From the NCBI GenBank assembly GCA_002373045.1, contig DFHU01000026.1, forward strand, positions 7,990 through 35,762: a DNA stretch of 27,773 nt, written 5' to 3'. The stretch is from Pseudoselenomonas ruminantium. Its GTDB lineage: Bacteria > Bacillota > Negativicutes > Selenomonadales > Selenomonadaceae. The notes under the pieces are model-generated. The model did no database searches and had not been told where the DNA came from. It saw nothing but the letters and a program-made list of their open reading frames with translations. This document shows, piece by piece, positions 1 through 7,189 of this stretch (position 1 is the first letter of the stretch; every line of letters starts with the position of its first letter). The position numbers and the translations under genes were made by a program.

Positions 1-344
1 TCGGCCTTGCCGGCTTTGCTCTGACGGTTCATAACCTGTCCTTGTACCTGCTCATTCCCATGCTGCTGATTACCGGCACAGGCTTTGCCCTGTTCGCCGC
101 CCCCAACAACAACGCCATCATGAGTTCCGTGGAGAAAAAACACTACGGCCTTGCAGCCAGCCTGCTGAGCACTACCCGCTTAGTGGGGCAGGTACTGAGC
201 GTAGCCATGATGAATTTAATCCTGTCGCTGAAGTGGACAGACCTTACCCCGCGGGAAAACCTCCTGCAAAATCTGGAAATCGCCCTCCTGTGCTTCGCCA
301 TCTTTTCCGCAGTCGGCGTAATCCCCGCAAAAACACGAAAATAA
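1..344 (+). CDS. MFS drug-efflux transporter, C-terminal part (5' end outside window)
   Basis: The frame is open from the first complete codon at position 3 through to a TAA at 342-344, so this is the 3' end of a gene that starts before the window. About 113 residues are visible. They contain two hydrophobic segments (near LYLLIPMLLITGTGFALF and the final LEIALLCFAIFSAVGVI) joined by a loop reading AAPNNNAIMSSV...YGLAASLLSTTRLVGQ. That loop style is typical of the last transmembrane helices of 14-helix DHA2/EmrB-QacA-type major facilitator proteins, which are proton-driven drug exporters in the inner membrane. The substrate cannot be told. The gene converges on the NUDIX gene, with a large hairpin between them. 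Confidence 0.75.
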   Translation, partial: GLAGFALTVHNLSLYLLIPMLLITGTGFALFAAPNNNAIMSSVEKKHYGLAASLLSTTRLVGQVLSVAMMNLILSLKWTDLTPRENLLQNLEIALLCFAIFSAVGVIPAKTRK

Positions 345-390
345 GAATTGCGAAATTGCAGTTCAAGCCGAAATTCTTCCACGCACAAAA

Positions 391-469
391 GCCCGCCGAC
401 TGACAATAGTTTTCTGCAGCGTTTGACAAGCCTGTCTAAGCGAAAGAAAACTATTGTCAGTCGGCGGGC
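391..469. repeat. Long hairpin with conserved 31-nt loop, copy 1
   Basis: Arms 391-414 and 446-469 are perfectly complementary over 24 bp. The 31-nt loop (415-445) contains TTTGACAAGCCTGTCTAAGC, which can itself fold into a small GACA/TGTC hairpin. A second copy lies at 9684-9762: its loop differs at one base and its stem has the same length but a different interior sequence. On the minus strand a related block (ACATCGT, then ATAAAAG) precedes both stems. This copy lies between two convergent genes, 31 bases past the NUDIX stop codon. A T-rich stretch follows on both sides (TCTTTTAT on plus, TTTTG on minus), so it could also act as a bidirectional terminator. Confidence 0.85.
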
Positions 470-500
470 GTCTTTTATCTACGATGTAAAACGAACAAGC

Positions 501-977
501 TCAGCGAATCTTCTCCCCATCCAGTACCGCTTCCACCAATTCTTCCCCCACATACCGAAGCTTCAGCGAAAAATGCGGTCTGTTCTCCTCCAGCAGCCGG
601 AAGAAAATCTTATCTCCTTCCCAGAGCGGCAAATCATAGACCTTCTCCTTGGCAATCCACTCCAGCACGCCTTCATTGCACGCACCGATTTCGCCTTCAT
701 AGCCTGTGGCGGTGTAGAGGAACATATATTCCGTCTGCCATCTGTCGGACATAAAGGTGATAATGCCCCGCTGTTTGTACTCGGTAAGGGTCAGGCCGGT
801 TTCTTCCCTGGCCTCCCGCAGCAGGCATTCCTCCGGGGATTCGTCGGCTTCAAAGTGGCCGCCAATCCCGACCCATTTATCCTTGTTGATATCGTGTTCC
901 TTTTTCACCCGATGCATCATCAGATATTTGCCCTCATGCTCAATATAACACAAGGTGGTCAGATTGCTTTTCGGCAT
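501..977 (-). CDS. NUDIX hydrolase, MutT / 8-oxo-dGTP diphosphatase-like
   Basis: 158 residues. A complete NUDIX box (G-x5-E-x7-REUxEExGU) runs from Gly40 to Leu62, with E46, R54-E55 and E58-E59 in place for metal binding and pyrophosphate hydrolysis. The N-terminal strand LCYIEHEGKYLMMHRV and the phrase DKWVGIGGHFE are typical of the small MutT-like branch annotated as 8-oxo-dGTP or nucleoside-diphosphate-X hydrolases in Firmicutes. The true substrate is not determinable. It is the last gene of the minus-strand operon: only one base separates it from the larE stop, so it is almost certainly co-transcribed. The conserved-loop hairpin follows its stop codon. Confidence 0.9.
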   Translation of the reverse strand: MPKSNLTTLCYIEHEGKYLMMHRVKKEHDINKDKWVGIGGHFEADESPEECLLREAREETGLTLTEYKQRGIITFMSDRWQTEYMFLYTATGYEGEIGACNEGVLEWIAKEKVYDLPLWEGDKIFFRLLEENRPHFSLKLRYVGEELVEAVLDGEKIR

Positions 978-978
978 A

Positions 979-1800
979 TTATTTTCCCTTCAGCGTTTCA
1001 TTCATGCTGCCCATGCGATAGCCTTCCAAATCCAATGTCACATAGGCAAAGCCCAGTTTTTTCAGCTTTTGCGCCGTTTGCGCATAGCGGCCGGCGGTCA
1101 TAAAGCGTCCTATATCCTCAGGCAGCAGTTCCAGACGAGCCATATCCCCATGACTGCGCACCCGCACCTGAGAAAAACCTTCCTGATGAAGAAATGCTTC
1201 GGCCTGGTCTATGCGTTGCAGCTTATCCAGCGACAATTCCTCACCATAGGGAATACGGGAAGCCAGACAGGCCGCAGACGGTTTTTGCGCAGCTGCCAGC
1301 CCCAGGGCCGCTGCATAGGCACGAATGTCGCTCTTGCCCATACCTGCTTCCTTCAGCGGGCTAAGAATGCCCAATTCCTGCAAAACCCGCGCACCGGGGC
1401 GGTAGTCCTGCATATCGTCGGCATTGGTGCCATCCAGCAGATGCACAATATGCCCTCGTCCGGCAGCCTCCCGCAGCTTGCCAAAAATCAGCCGCTTGCA
1501 AAAATAGCAGCGTTCCGGTGGATTGGTGCGTACATCATAGTAAAGCAACGGGTCCAAGGTCAGCACCTCGTGCCGGATTCCCTCCTCACGACAAAAGGCT
1601 CTGGCTTCCGCCACTTCGGCTGCAGGTGCCAGCGGACTTTGCACCGTAAGTGCCAATACCTGCTCCCTGCCCAAAAATTCCACGGCTGCTTTCAGCAGCA
1701 AGGTCGAATCCACACCTGCCGAAAAAGCTATGGCTACACAGCCATAGCTTTTCAACAAGGATTGCAATTTATCTACTTTTGCCTGTAATTCCTTTTCCAT
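979..1800 (-). CDS. larE: ATP-dependent sacrificial sulfur transferase, LarE family
   Basis: 273 residues, a PP-loop ATPase. The loop SAGVDS is at 27-32 and GTNADD at 124-129. A CxxC pair (Cys98, Cys101) and Cys168 in ACLAS give three cysteines. LarE adenylates and then sulfurates the pyridinium carboxylates of the nickel-pincer nucleotide precursor. Some LarE proteins donate one cysteine sulfur; others with three cysteines are known to use a [4Fe-4S] cluster, and this sequence fits the second group (inference). The ATG at 1800 is chosen because it overlaps the apbE stop as TGATG, giving translational coupling; a longer in-frame extension would run inside apbE. No larB or larC is visible here, so it may serve genes elsewhere. 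Confidence 0.85.
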   Translation of the reverse strand: MEKELQAKVDKLQSLLKSYGCVAIAFSAGVDSTLLLKAAVEFLGREQVLALTVQSPLAPAAEVAEARAFCREEGIRHEVLTLDPLLYYDVRTNPPERCYFCKRLIFGKLREAAGRGHIVHLLDGTNADDMQDYRPGARVLQELGILSPLKEAGMGKSDIRAYAAALGLAAAQKPSAACLASRIPYGEELSLDKLQRIDQAEAFLHQEGFSQVRVRSHGDMARLELLPEDIGRFMTAGRYAQTAQKLKKLGFAYVTLDLEGYRMGSMNETLKGK

Positions 1801-2867
1801 CACTGCAACTCCCCACTGCCTTGCCAAAACTGAAAATCCTTTGACACATCTTCCATTTCTTTGCCCATGTCCCGTGTCGTCCAAAGCTGATAGCGCCCAT
1901 CCACGATAGCGCCTTTCACCCCACGAGGCAAACTCTGCAAAAAGCGGACTCCCTGTTCCGGCCCCAGCACAAAAACTGCTGTGGTCAGTAAATCCGTCAA
2001 CATTCCGCCATCCGGCACGCTGCTGTCCGCCACAATCGTAACGCTAATGGCACCACTCTGCGCGGGACGTCCGGTGCGCGGGTCAAGAATATGATGATAG
2101 CGCATGCCGCCCGCTTCAAAAAAGCGCTCATAATCGCCCGATGTGGAAAGCGCCGCATCTTTTAAGGGCAGTACCGCCATTTTTCCCTGCGCATCTTCCT
2201 TGCGCGGGTGGCGGATGCCAATGCGCCAGGCGGTCTGTTCCTTGTTCACGCCCAAGGCATACAAGGAACTGCCGCCGAGGTTAATCAGGCCATTTTCAAT
2301 GCCGTATTTAGCATAGATTTTCCGGACTTCATCTACGGCAAAGCCTTTGGCGATACCGCCTAAATCCACGCCCATGCCCTTTTCCTGCAGGCGGGCCGCC
2401 TGCTTTTCCTCATTGAGTTCCAGTTTTTGCCAGCCGACCAGTTTCTGCGCCGCCGCCAGCTCTACAGGCGACGGCACTTTGGCCTGGTCAGTTCCAATGC
2501 CCCAAAGGTCGACCAATGGCTTGGTCGTAACATCAAAGGCGCCATTGGTTTTGACCGCAAAATCCTGCGCCGTTGCCAGCATTTTGTAAACTTCCGGCTG
2601 CAGGCTGACCCATTTGCCTGTGCCAGCCAGCTGGGCCAATTTGTTTACATCACTATCCGGTACGTTCGGATTGACCATGCTGTCAATCGTTTTCAACCTG
2701 GCCATACTTTCATCAATGGCGGCCTGCGCATCTGCGCCCTCTGCGGTAAGCGTTACCGCTGTGTCCAAAATTAAATCACTTTTCTTCACCTGCTGCTCAC
2801 CACAGCCAGCACACAGGCAGACGATAAGGGTCAGCAAAATGGCCGCCATTTTTTGCCTAATTCCCAT
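1800..2867 (-). CDS. apbE: FAD:protein FMN transferase, ApbE, predicted lipoprotein
   Basis: 355 residues, the usual ApbE length. A hydrophobic N-terminus ends at Cys22 in a lipobox-like CAGC (the -3 residue is Cys rather than Leu), suggesting export and lipid anchoring. Family signatures follow in order: DLGGIAKG at 168-175, NLGGS at 196-200, STSGDYERFF at 241-250, HHILDPRTG at 258-266, and TDLLTTAVF at 291-299, which carries the metal-site Asp and Thr. ApbE transfers FMN from FAD to a Thr or Ser of extracytoplasmic target proteins, such as Rnf/Nqr subunits and flavinylated reductases. No target protein is encoded nearby. It lies nine bases after the symporter gene and overlaps larE. Confidence 0.93.
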   Translation of the reverse strand: MGIRQKMAAILLTLIVCLCAGCGEQQVKKSDLILDTAVTLTAEGADAQAAIDESMARLKTIDSMVNPNVPDSDVNKLAQLAGTGKWVSLQPEVYKMLATAQDFAVKTNGAFDVTTKPLVDLWGIGTDQAKVPSPVELAAAQKLVGWQKLELNEEKQAARLQEKGMGVDLGGIAKGFAVDEVRKIYAKYGIENGLINLGGSSLYALGVNKEQTAWRIGIRHPRKEDAQGKMAVLPLKDAALSTSGDYERFFEAGGMRYHHILDPRTGRPAQSGAISVTIVADSSVPDGGMLTDLLTTAVFVLGPEQGVRFLQSLPRGVKGAIVDGRYQLWTTRDMGKEMEDVSKDFQFWQGSGELQ

Positions 2868-2876
2868 GATTACACC

Positions 2877-4178
2877 TTAATTCTGTACAGCCGGACTGGT
2901 TTTCAGTTCCCCGGCCAAATCGTGATTGGTCATTGCGCAGACGCTGGCATCTGACCAGACATTTTCTGCTGTCTCTATCATATCAATAATCGTGTAAATC
3001 GGCAAGATTACCCCCATCAGACCAATGGGCGCTCCCAAAGAACTCATCAAAGAAAGCGTGAGGAAATAGCAGCCCATGGGCACACCGGCATTGCCGATAG
3101 CCGCGAGCACGGCGATAAATACCCAGGAAATCATCGTGCCCATAGTCAATTCAAAACCGGCATTCTGCATGACAAACAGCGATGTAACCAAAATAAAGGC
3201 AGCACAGCCATTCATATTAATCGTCGTGCAAATCGGCAATACGAAACGGGATACCCGCGGATTGACCTTCAGATTCTGCTCGGCAGTAGCCAACGTGACC
3301 GGCAGCGTACCGGCAGAGCTTTTGGTAAAGAGCGCCACGGCAATGGCCGGAGACATCTTGCGGAACACGTCCAGCGGATTGAGGCCGCGCACCAGTAAAA
3401 AGAGCGGCAAAACGACGAACATCTGCAAGAGATTACCGCCCATGACCACAGCCACATACTGGCTGAGGGCACCGACAATCACACCGGCTTCAATCTGCGC
3501 AGACAGCTGCCCCGCAAAGGCCAGAATGCCCAACGGCAGCGCCCATAAGATTGCCCGAATCAGCGTGAACAGGAGTTCCTGCAAGCCATGCAGACCCTTT
3601 AACAGCACTTCGCGGTTTTCCGTCTTGGGCATAAAGGCCAGCCCCAGACCGACGGAGGCGGCAATCAGCATAACGGAGAGTACATTCCCCGCCAAAAACG
3701 GCTGCAAGACGTTATTCGGGATAACCGACAGAATATGGTCATAGTAAGTCAGCTTGCCGACCTTATCCAGCGGCACAGCACTTACACCTGCCCCCACGAT
3801 ATCTGCGGGCAGATTGCCCGGTGCAATCCAGATATACAACCCCAGGCCCACGAAAGCTGCCGCCAAAGTAGTCAGGAATGTATAGCTCACCGCGCGGGCA
3901 AAAATCCGCCCCGTTTCCTTCTGGCCGCCCAAAGCCGCCAAGGTCGTAATCACCGCCAAGGCGATAGTCGGCACAGCGATAAACTGGAACAGACGGGTAA
4001 ATACCGTCGCAATGAAATTAAACAGCTCATTTAACGGCGCAATGCCTAAAAAGCCCAAAAAGCCGCCGATAAGCAGCGCACCAAACCAGAGTACAAGCTG
4101 TTTGCGGCTGGCCTGGGGATTATGCGCGCGCAGGGCTTCTTCCCGCGCCGCTTCCACGGTCTTGTTTTTCTCTGCCAT
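2877..4178 (-). CDS. Dicarboxylate / amino acid:cation symporter (DAACS, SLC1-type)
   Basis: 433 residues with alternating hydrophobic segments throughout. The two hallmark motifs are present: the serine-rich re-entrant loop SSAGTLP at 287-293 and NMNGCA at 321-326 (the NMDGT equivalent, which contributes to Na+ and substrate binding). An acidic pair near residues 399-410 (IIDMIETAENVWSDA) matches the last helix that contacts the substrate amino group in glutamate/aspartate and serine/threonine carriers. The substrate (glutamate, aspartate, serine or a C4-dicarboxylate) cannot be fixed. The N-terminal ~28 residues are a charged cytoplasmic tail. An AGAAGGAA ribosome site precedes the ATG. It is the first gene of the symporter-apbE-larE-NUDIX operon. 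Confidence 0.9.
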   Translation of the reverse strand: MAEKNKTVEAAREEALRAHNPQASRKQLVLWFGALLIGGFLGFLGIAPLNELFNFIATVFTRLFQFIAVPTIALAVITTLAALGGQKETGRIFARAVSYTFLTTLAAAFVGLGLYIWIAPGNLPADIVGAGVSAVPLDKVGKLTYYDHILSVIPNNVLQPFLAGNVLSVMLIAASVGLGLAFMPKTENREVLLKGLHGLQELLFTLIRAILWALPLGILAFAGQLSAQIEAGVIVGALSQYVAVVMGGNLLQMFVVLPLFLLVRGLNPLDVFRKMSPAIAVALFTKSSAGTLPVTLATAEQNLKVNPRVSRFVLPICTTINMNGCAAFILVTSLFVMQNAGFELTMGTMISWVFIAVLAAIGNAGVPMGCYFLTLSLMSSLGAPIGLMGVILPIYTIIDMIETAENVWSDASVCAMTNHDLAGELKTSPAVQN

Positions 4179-4234
4179 AATGATTCCTTCTTTCTGTGTA
4201 TAATTTATAAAACCTAGTAAAACAATATGTTAAC

Positions 4235-4262
4235 ACTTTAGCACATATTACAAATAAGTCAA
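4235..4262 (-). promoter_or_regulatory. Candidate sigma-70 promoter of the symporter operon
   Basis: On the minus strand TTGACT (4257-4262) is followed after 16 bases by TAAAGT (4235-4240), about 60 bases upstream of the symporter start. The -35 is strong and the -10 weak. It was found by eye only. Confidence 0.45.
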
Positions 4263-4414
4263 GAAAAAACTGTATCCTTTCCTACATTATATATCATTCT
4301 CGCAACAAAATAAAATTTGCAAATTATCTGCTAATTGCAGGAAAAACTTCTCCCCATCGCGAAGTAGTATCTATAATTACCCTGATTACCTGCTATAACA
4401 AGGAAGTGATAAAT

Positions 4415-4690
4415 ATGAACATGAAATTACACGGAGACAAAATCGCCTACTTTTTCATCGCCTTTGCGGTATACCTTTTAATCCGGGCATTCTCTGCCCA
4501 TCTGACCCTGCCCATTGTCAACGTGCTTCTTTACGTTTCCATAGCCGCATCGCTATTGGCCAGCAATGTACCCAGGGTAATGGATATTCCCCTGCATTAT
4601 GCCTATCCGGTAAAATGCGTGGAATACTTTACCTTCGGCGTGTCCGTGGTCTGCTTTATCGCCATGTGTCTGCGCCATATGTGGATTTGA
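4415..4690 (+). CDS. Small integral membrane protein of unknown function
   Basis: 91 residues from the ATG at 4415, which has AAGGAAG nine bases upstream; a GTG three codons earlier lies inside that ribosome site and is less likely. Three hydrophobic stretches are visible (about residues 8-25, 31-50 and 66-86), separated by short loops with few charges, so it is probably a three-helix inner-membrane protein. I do not recognise the family. It is monocistronic, divergent from the symporter operon, and its stop codon abuts the promoter of the thiamine-salvage operon. A TATAAT at 4372-4377 is a possible -10, without a good -35. Confidence 0.7.
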   Translation: MNMKLHGDKIAYFFIAFAVYLLIRAFSAHLTLPIVNVLLYVSIAASLLASNVPRVMDIPLHYAYPVKCVEYFTFGVSVVCFIAMCLRHMWI

Positions 4691-4691
4691 C

Positions 4692-4720
4692 TTGAATTTC
4701 CGCCCAAAATTGTATATAAT
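4692..4720 (+). promoter_or_regulatory. Promoter of the TPP-riboswitch cytX-thiW operon
   Basis: TTGAAT (4692-4697), a 17-base spacer and a perfect TATAAT (4715-4720). Transcription would begin near 4727, a few bases before the riboswitch, which is the expected geometry. Confidence 0.8.
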
Positions 4721-4732
4721 AACGGTGAAAAT

Positions 4733-4836
4733 CAAACAGGGGAGCTTGTATCAGCAGGCTGAGAGGAAGTAATCGAACTTCGACCCTTTAACCTGATGCG
4801 GGTAATGCCGCCGTAGGAAGTCATACTGAGAGTTTG
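4733..4836 (+). promoter_or_regulatory. TPP riboswitch (THI box)
   Basis: The hallmark blocks occur in order: GGGGAGC, GCTGAGAGG, ACCCTTTAACCTGAT, GGGTAATGCCGCCGTAGGAA. The outer P1 helix can form from CAAAC (4733-4737) and GTTTG (4832-4836). It binds thiamine pyrophosphate. Since an intrinsic terminator follows directly, the expected mode is transcription termination when TPP is abundant. It lies directly ahead of a hydroxymethylpyrimidine transporter and ThiW, which agrees with the ligand. Confidence 0.97.
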
Positions 4837-4838
4837 TT

Positions 4839-4870
4839 GCAGGAGATGCTTACGGCGTCTCCTGCTTTTT
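4839..4870 (+). terminator. Riboswitch expression-platform terminator
   Basis: Arms 4839-4849 and 4855-4865 (GCAGGAGATGC with its partner, one G-U pair) enclose a 5-base loop and are followed by TTTTT. It sits between the TPP aptamer and the cytX ribosome site, so it is the off-state terminator. Confidence 0.85.
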
Positions 4871-4892
4871 GTTGTAGAAAGGTGGAATTCAT

Positions 4893-6089
4893 TTGACAGC
4901 TTCGACAAAAGGAACCTCACTCTGGGAAAATGGTCTGATTTGGTTTGGGGCGGCGCTCTCCATCGCCGAGATGCAGACCGGCACGTACTTTGCACCGCTT
5001 GGTTTTCAGCAGGGCCTTAGCGCCATCCTGCTGGGCCATGTCATTGGCTGTGCCCTGCTCTTTGGCGCCGGAATCATCGGCGGCAAAACCGGCAAAAGCG
5101 CTATGGAAACCGTCAAGATGAGCTTTGGCGAGCAGGGAGGGCGATTATTCGCCCTGCTGAACATCGTGCAGCTTTTAGGCTGGACGGGCATTATGATTTA
5201 TGAAGGCGGTCTTGCCGCCAGTACCCTGTTCGGAACCGGACAAACGCTTTGGTGTCTGCTTTTAGGCCTTTTAATCATGCTCTGGATTGCCTTGGGCCGC
5301 AAAAATTTAGGCAGGCTGAATGTTTTCGCCATGGGTGCTTTGCTGCTATTGACCGTTCTCTTGAGCACGGGATTATATAGCGGCAACACCGCAGCAGCAC
5401 TGCCGGGAGAACCGCTCAGCTTTGCATTGGCGTTGGAATTATCCATTGCCATGCCTCTTTCCTGGCTGCCCTTAATCAGCGACTACACCCGCAGAGCCGC
5501 CGAGCCCATAAAAGCTACAGCCGTAAGCACCGTCATCTACGGTCTCGTCAGCTGTTGGATGTACATCATCGGCCTGGGCGCTGCCCTGACCTTTGGCGAA
5601 AGTGATATTGCGCAGGTAATGGCAAAATCCGGGCTGGGGATAGCCGGACTTGTGATTATCCTGCTGTCCACCGTGACCACGACCTTTTTGGATGCCTATT
5701 CAGCAGGCGTATCCAGCAAATCCGCAGCCAGCCGCTTGAACGAAAAAAGCGTTGCCCTGCTCGTCACCATCCTCGGCACAGCAGGCGCCATCGCCCTGCC
5801 CCTGCTGGATTTTACCGAGTTTCTATACTTTATCGGCTCGGTCTTTGCCCCGATGATTGCCATTCAGCTGGCAGACTATTTCATCACAGGCAGACATTAC
5901 GAGCAGACCTCCTTTTCCCGGCATAATCTCTTTCTGTGGTTAGTTGGCTTCCTGCTCTACCGCCTGCTCATGCAGGCCGACCTGCCCATCGGCAGTACCC
6001 TGCCCGCCATGCTGATGACTATGACCCTGTGCGTAGCAGTCAACGCCCTGCGCCCCCAACATAAGCCCATCGAAGCGGAGGTACACTGA
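4893..6089 (+). CDS. cytX: Hydroxymethylpyrimidine transporter CytX (NCS1 family)
   Basis: 398 residues with about twelve hydrophobic segments. The N-terminal LWENGLIWFGAALSIAEMQT and the region MPLSWLPLISDYTR are typical of the NCS1 nucleobase-cation symporters annotated as CytX. CytX is linked to thiamine metabolism by its riboswitch and takes up hydroxymethylpyrimidine for salvage. The start is TTG: GAAAGGTGG lies eight bases upstream and no ATG in frame is better placed. The next gene, thiW, begins one base after its stop codon. Together they import both halves of thiamine, so the cell probably salvages precursors. Confidence 0.9.
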   Translation: MTASTKGTSLWENGLIWFGAALSIAEMQTGTYFAPLGFQQGLSAILLGHVIGCALLFGAGIIGGKTGKSAMETVKMSFGEQGGRLFALLNIVQLLGWTGIMIYEGGLAASTLFGTGQTLWCLLLGLLIMLWIALGRKNLGRLNVFAMGALLLLTVLLSTGLYSGNTAAALPGEPLSFALALELSIAMPLSWLPLISDYTRRAAEPIKATAVSTVIYGLVSCWMYIIGLGAALTFGESDIAQVMAKSGLGIAGLVIILLSTVTTTFLDAYSAGVSSKSAASRLNEKSVALLVTILGTAGAIALPLLDFTEFLYFIGSVFAPMIAIQLADYFITGRHYEQTSFSRHNLFLWLVGFLLYRLLMQADLPIGSTLPAMLMTMTLCVAVNALRPQHKPIEAEVH

Positions 6090-6090
6090 T

Positions 6091-6597
6091 ATGGATACAC
6101 ATACAAAAAAATTGGTTATGGCCAGTGTCTTTTGTGCTGTAGCGGTAGTCGGCAGTCTTTTCTCCTTCCCTGTGCTAGGCAGTAAATGCGCGCCCATCCA
6201 GCACATGGTCAACATTCTCTGCGGCGTCCTGCTCGGGCCGTGGTACGCTGTAGGCACAGCCTTTTGCGCTTCTTTGCTGCGCAATATTTTCGGACTTGGC
6301 AGTATTTTGGCCTTTCCGGGCAGTATGTGCGGAGCACTGCTCTGCGGACTGGCCTATAAATATTCCCACAGCATCATTGCTGCCCTTTGCGGCGAAGTCC
6401 TGGGAACAGGCATTTTGGGTGGTTTATGTGCCTATCCGTTAGCGATTTTGTTCTTGGGACAAAATGCCGGCAATATTGCCTTCTATGCCTATATTGTTCC
6501 CTTCCTGATTTCTACCGTTGCCGGCGCCGTTATCTCTGCGGTTCTGCTCTACAATCTGCAAAAGGTAAAAAAATATTATTTGGCACATACTTCATAA
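6091..6597 (+). CDS. thiW: ThiW, ECF-type S component for the thiazole precursor of thiamine
   Basis: 168 residues, about six hydrophobic helices with short loops, matching the small substrate-binding S components of energy-coupling-factor transporters. Features such as SKCAPIQHMVNILCGVLLGP and the LLRNIFGLGSILAFPGSM loop are what I recall of ThiW, whose predicted ligand is hydroxyethylthiazole. It must borrow the shared EcfA-A'-T module encoded elsewhere. It is controlled by the upstream TPP riboswitch through cytX. A strong terminator follows. Confidence 0.88.
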   Translation: MDTHTKKLVMASVFCAVAVVGSLFSFPVLGSKCAPIQHMVNILCGVLLGPWYAVGTAFCASLLRNIFGLGSILAFPGSMCGALLCGLAYKYSHSIIAALCGEVLGTGILGGLCAYPLAILFLGQNAGNIAFYAYIVPFLISTVAGAVISAVLLYNLQKVKKYYLAHTS

Positions 6598-6610
6598 ATA
6601 CAATCACAAT

Positions 6611-6659
6611 AAGGTGCTGTGATAAAATTTGAACGTATTTTATCCACAGCACCTTTTGT
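6611..6659 (+). terminator. Intrinsic terminator after thiW
   Basis: Arms 6611-6628 and 6637-6655 (AAGGTGCTGTG then ATAAAAT, with its complement, one bulged C) form a long stem with an 8-base loop, followed by TTTTG. Confidence 0.75.
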
Positions 6660-6693
6660 GCATGCGCCCGGCGGCGCACGTTCTCTCGTGGTG

Positions 6694-6723
6694 TTGTATT
6701 TTTTTTTCAAAAAAAAATATAAA
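6694..6723 (+). promoter_or_regulatory. Candidate promoter with a symmetric T9-C-A9 spacer
   Basis: TTGTAT (6694-6699) and TATAAA (6718-6723) are separated by 18 bases that consist almost wholly of a nine-T run, one C and a nine-A run (6699-6717). It lies about 70 bases upstream of the double-glycine peptide gene. The hexamers fit a sigma-70 promoter only moderately. Confidence 0.45.
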
Positions 6724-6795
6724 CACTTTCCCTACATCGGGGATATAAAGAACAGAAAGCAAAAACAACACAAAAGATGTGAGGAGGAACATAAA

Positions 6796-7110
6796 ATGGA
6801 AAAGAAGCTCATGAATAAGATGGAAGATATGGAATTGGAAAATGTCGCAGGCGGCACGCATGGGGAAATGGTCGAACTACATTCTGCCATAACACCGAAT
6901 CCCTCAGGGCTTGGGACGCACATACCGGGACTCAGTGAAATTACTAAACAAAGCATTATACAGAAATTGAAAGATAAATACGGTATAGAGGCACATATCG
7001 ACATTGGATGGTTGGGATTGGGGATAGCTTCAGAAAACAATACATATAAGGATATTAAGACAGGTAAGTCATTGACGCATTCAGAGGTTATGAAACGGTT
7101 AGGAAAATAA
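6796..7110 (+). CDS. Orphan double-glycine-leader peptide (bacteriocin-like precursor)
   Basis: 104 residues from the ATG at 6796, which has GAGGAGGAA eight bases upstream; the open frame continues upstream but without a better start. The first 20 residues form a charged leader with alternating acidic and hydrophobic residues ending in LENVAGG. That is the double-glycine motif cleaved by C39-peptidase ABC exporters during secretion of bacteriocins and signalling peptides. The predicted mature part is 84 residues, hydrophilic at both ends with a Gly-rich hydrophobic patch (IGWLGLGIA), and has no Cys; I recognise no bacteriocin class in it. No immunity gene, C39 exporter or modification enzyme is adjacent, so it would need a transporter in trans. 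It converges on an MFS gene. Confidence 0.7.
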   Translation: MEKKLMNKMEDMELENVAGGTHGEMVELHSAITPNPSGLGTHIPGLSEITKQSIIQKLKDKYGIEAHIDIGWLGLGIASENNTYKDIKTGKSLTHSEVMKRLGK

Positions 7111-7135
7111 TTGTATTCGTTTTTAGCGAATTTTC

Positions 7136-7176
7136 GGCACTGTGAAAATGCTTTTGCATCCATCACAGTGCCTATT
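7136..7176. terminator. Terminator between the GG peptide and the MFS gene
   Basis: Arms GGCACTGTGA (7136-7145) and TCACAGTGCC (7163-7172) are perfect. The loop contains a second small ATGC/GCAT hairpin. TATTTTGG follows on the plus strand and an A-rich tract lies on the other side, so it may serve both convergent genes. Confidence 0.65.
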
Positions 7177-7189
7177 TTGGGGCTCCTCT

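Noticed and set aside
391..469. Reading the fixed-loop hairpins as integron attC sites, retron RNA or CRISPR repeats
   Set aside because: There are no integron core or inverse-core sites, no reverse transcriptase and no regularly spaced repeats. In attC sites the outer stem boxes are conserved, not the loop.
348..1103. Plus-strand frame of about 250 codons crossing the hairpin at 391-469
   Set aside because: It runs antisense through the NUDIX gene and the hairpin and has no coding features.
955..1788. Plus-strand frame of 277 codons opposite larE
   Set aside because: Antisense shadow of a gene with complete PP-loop and cysteine motifs.
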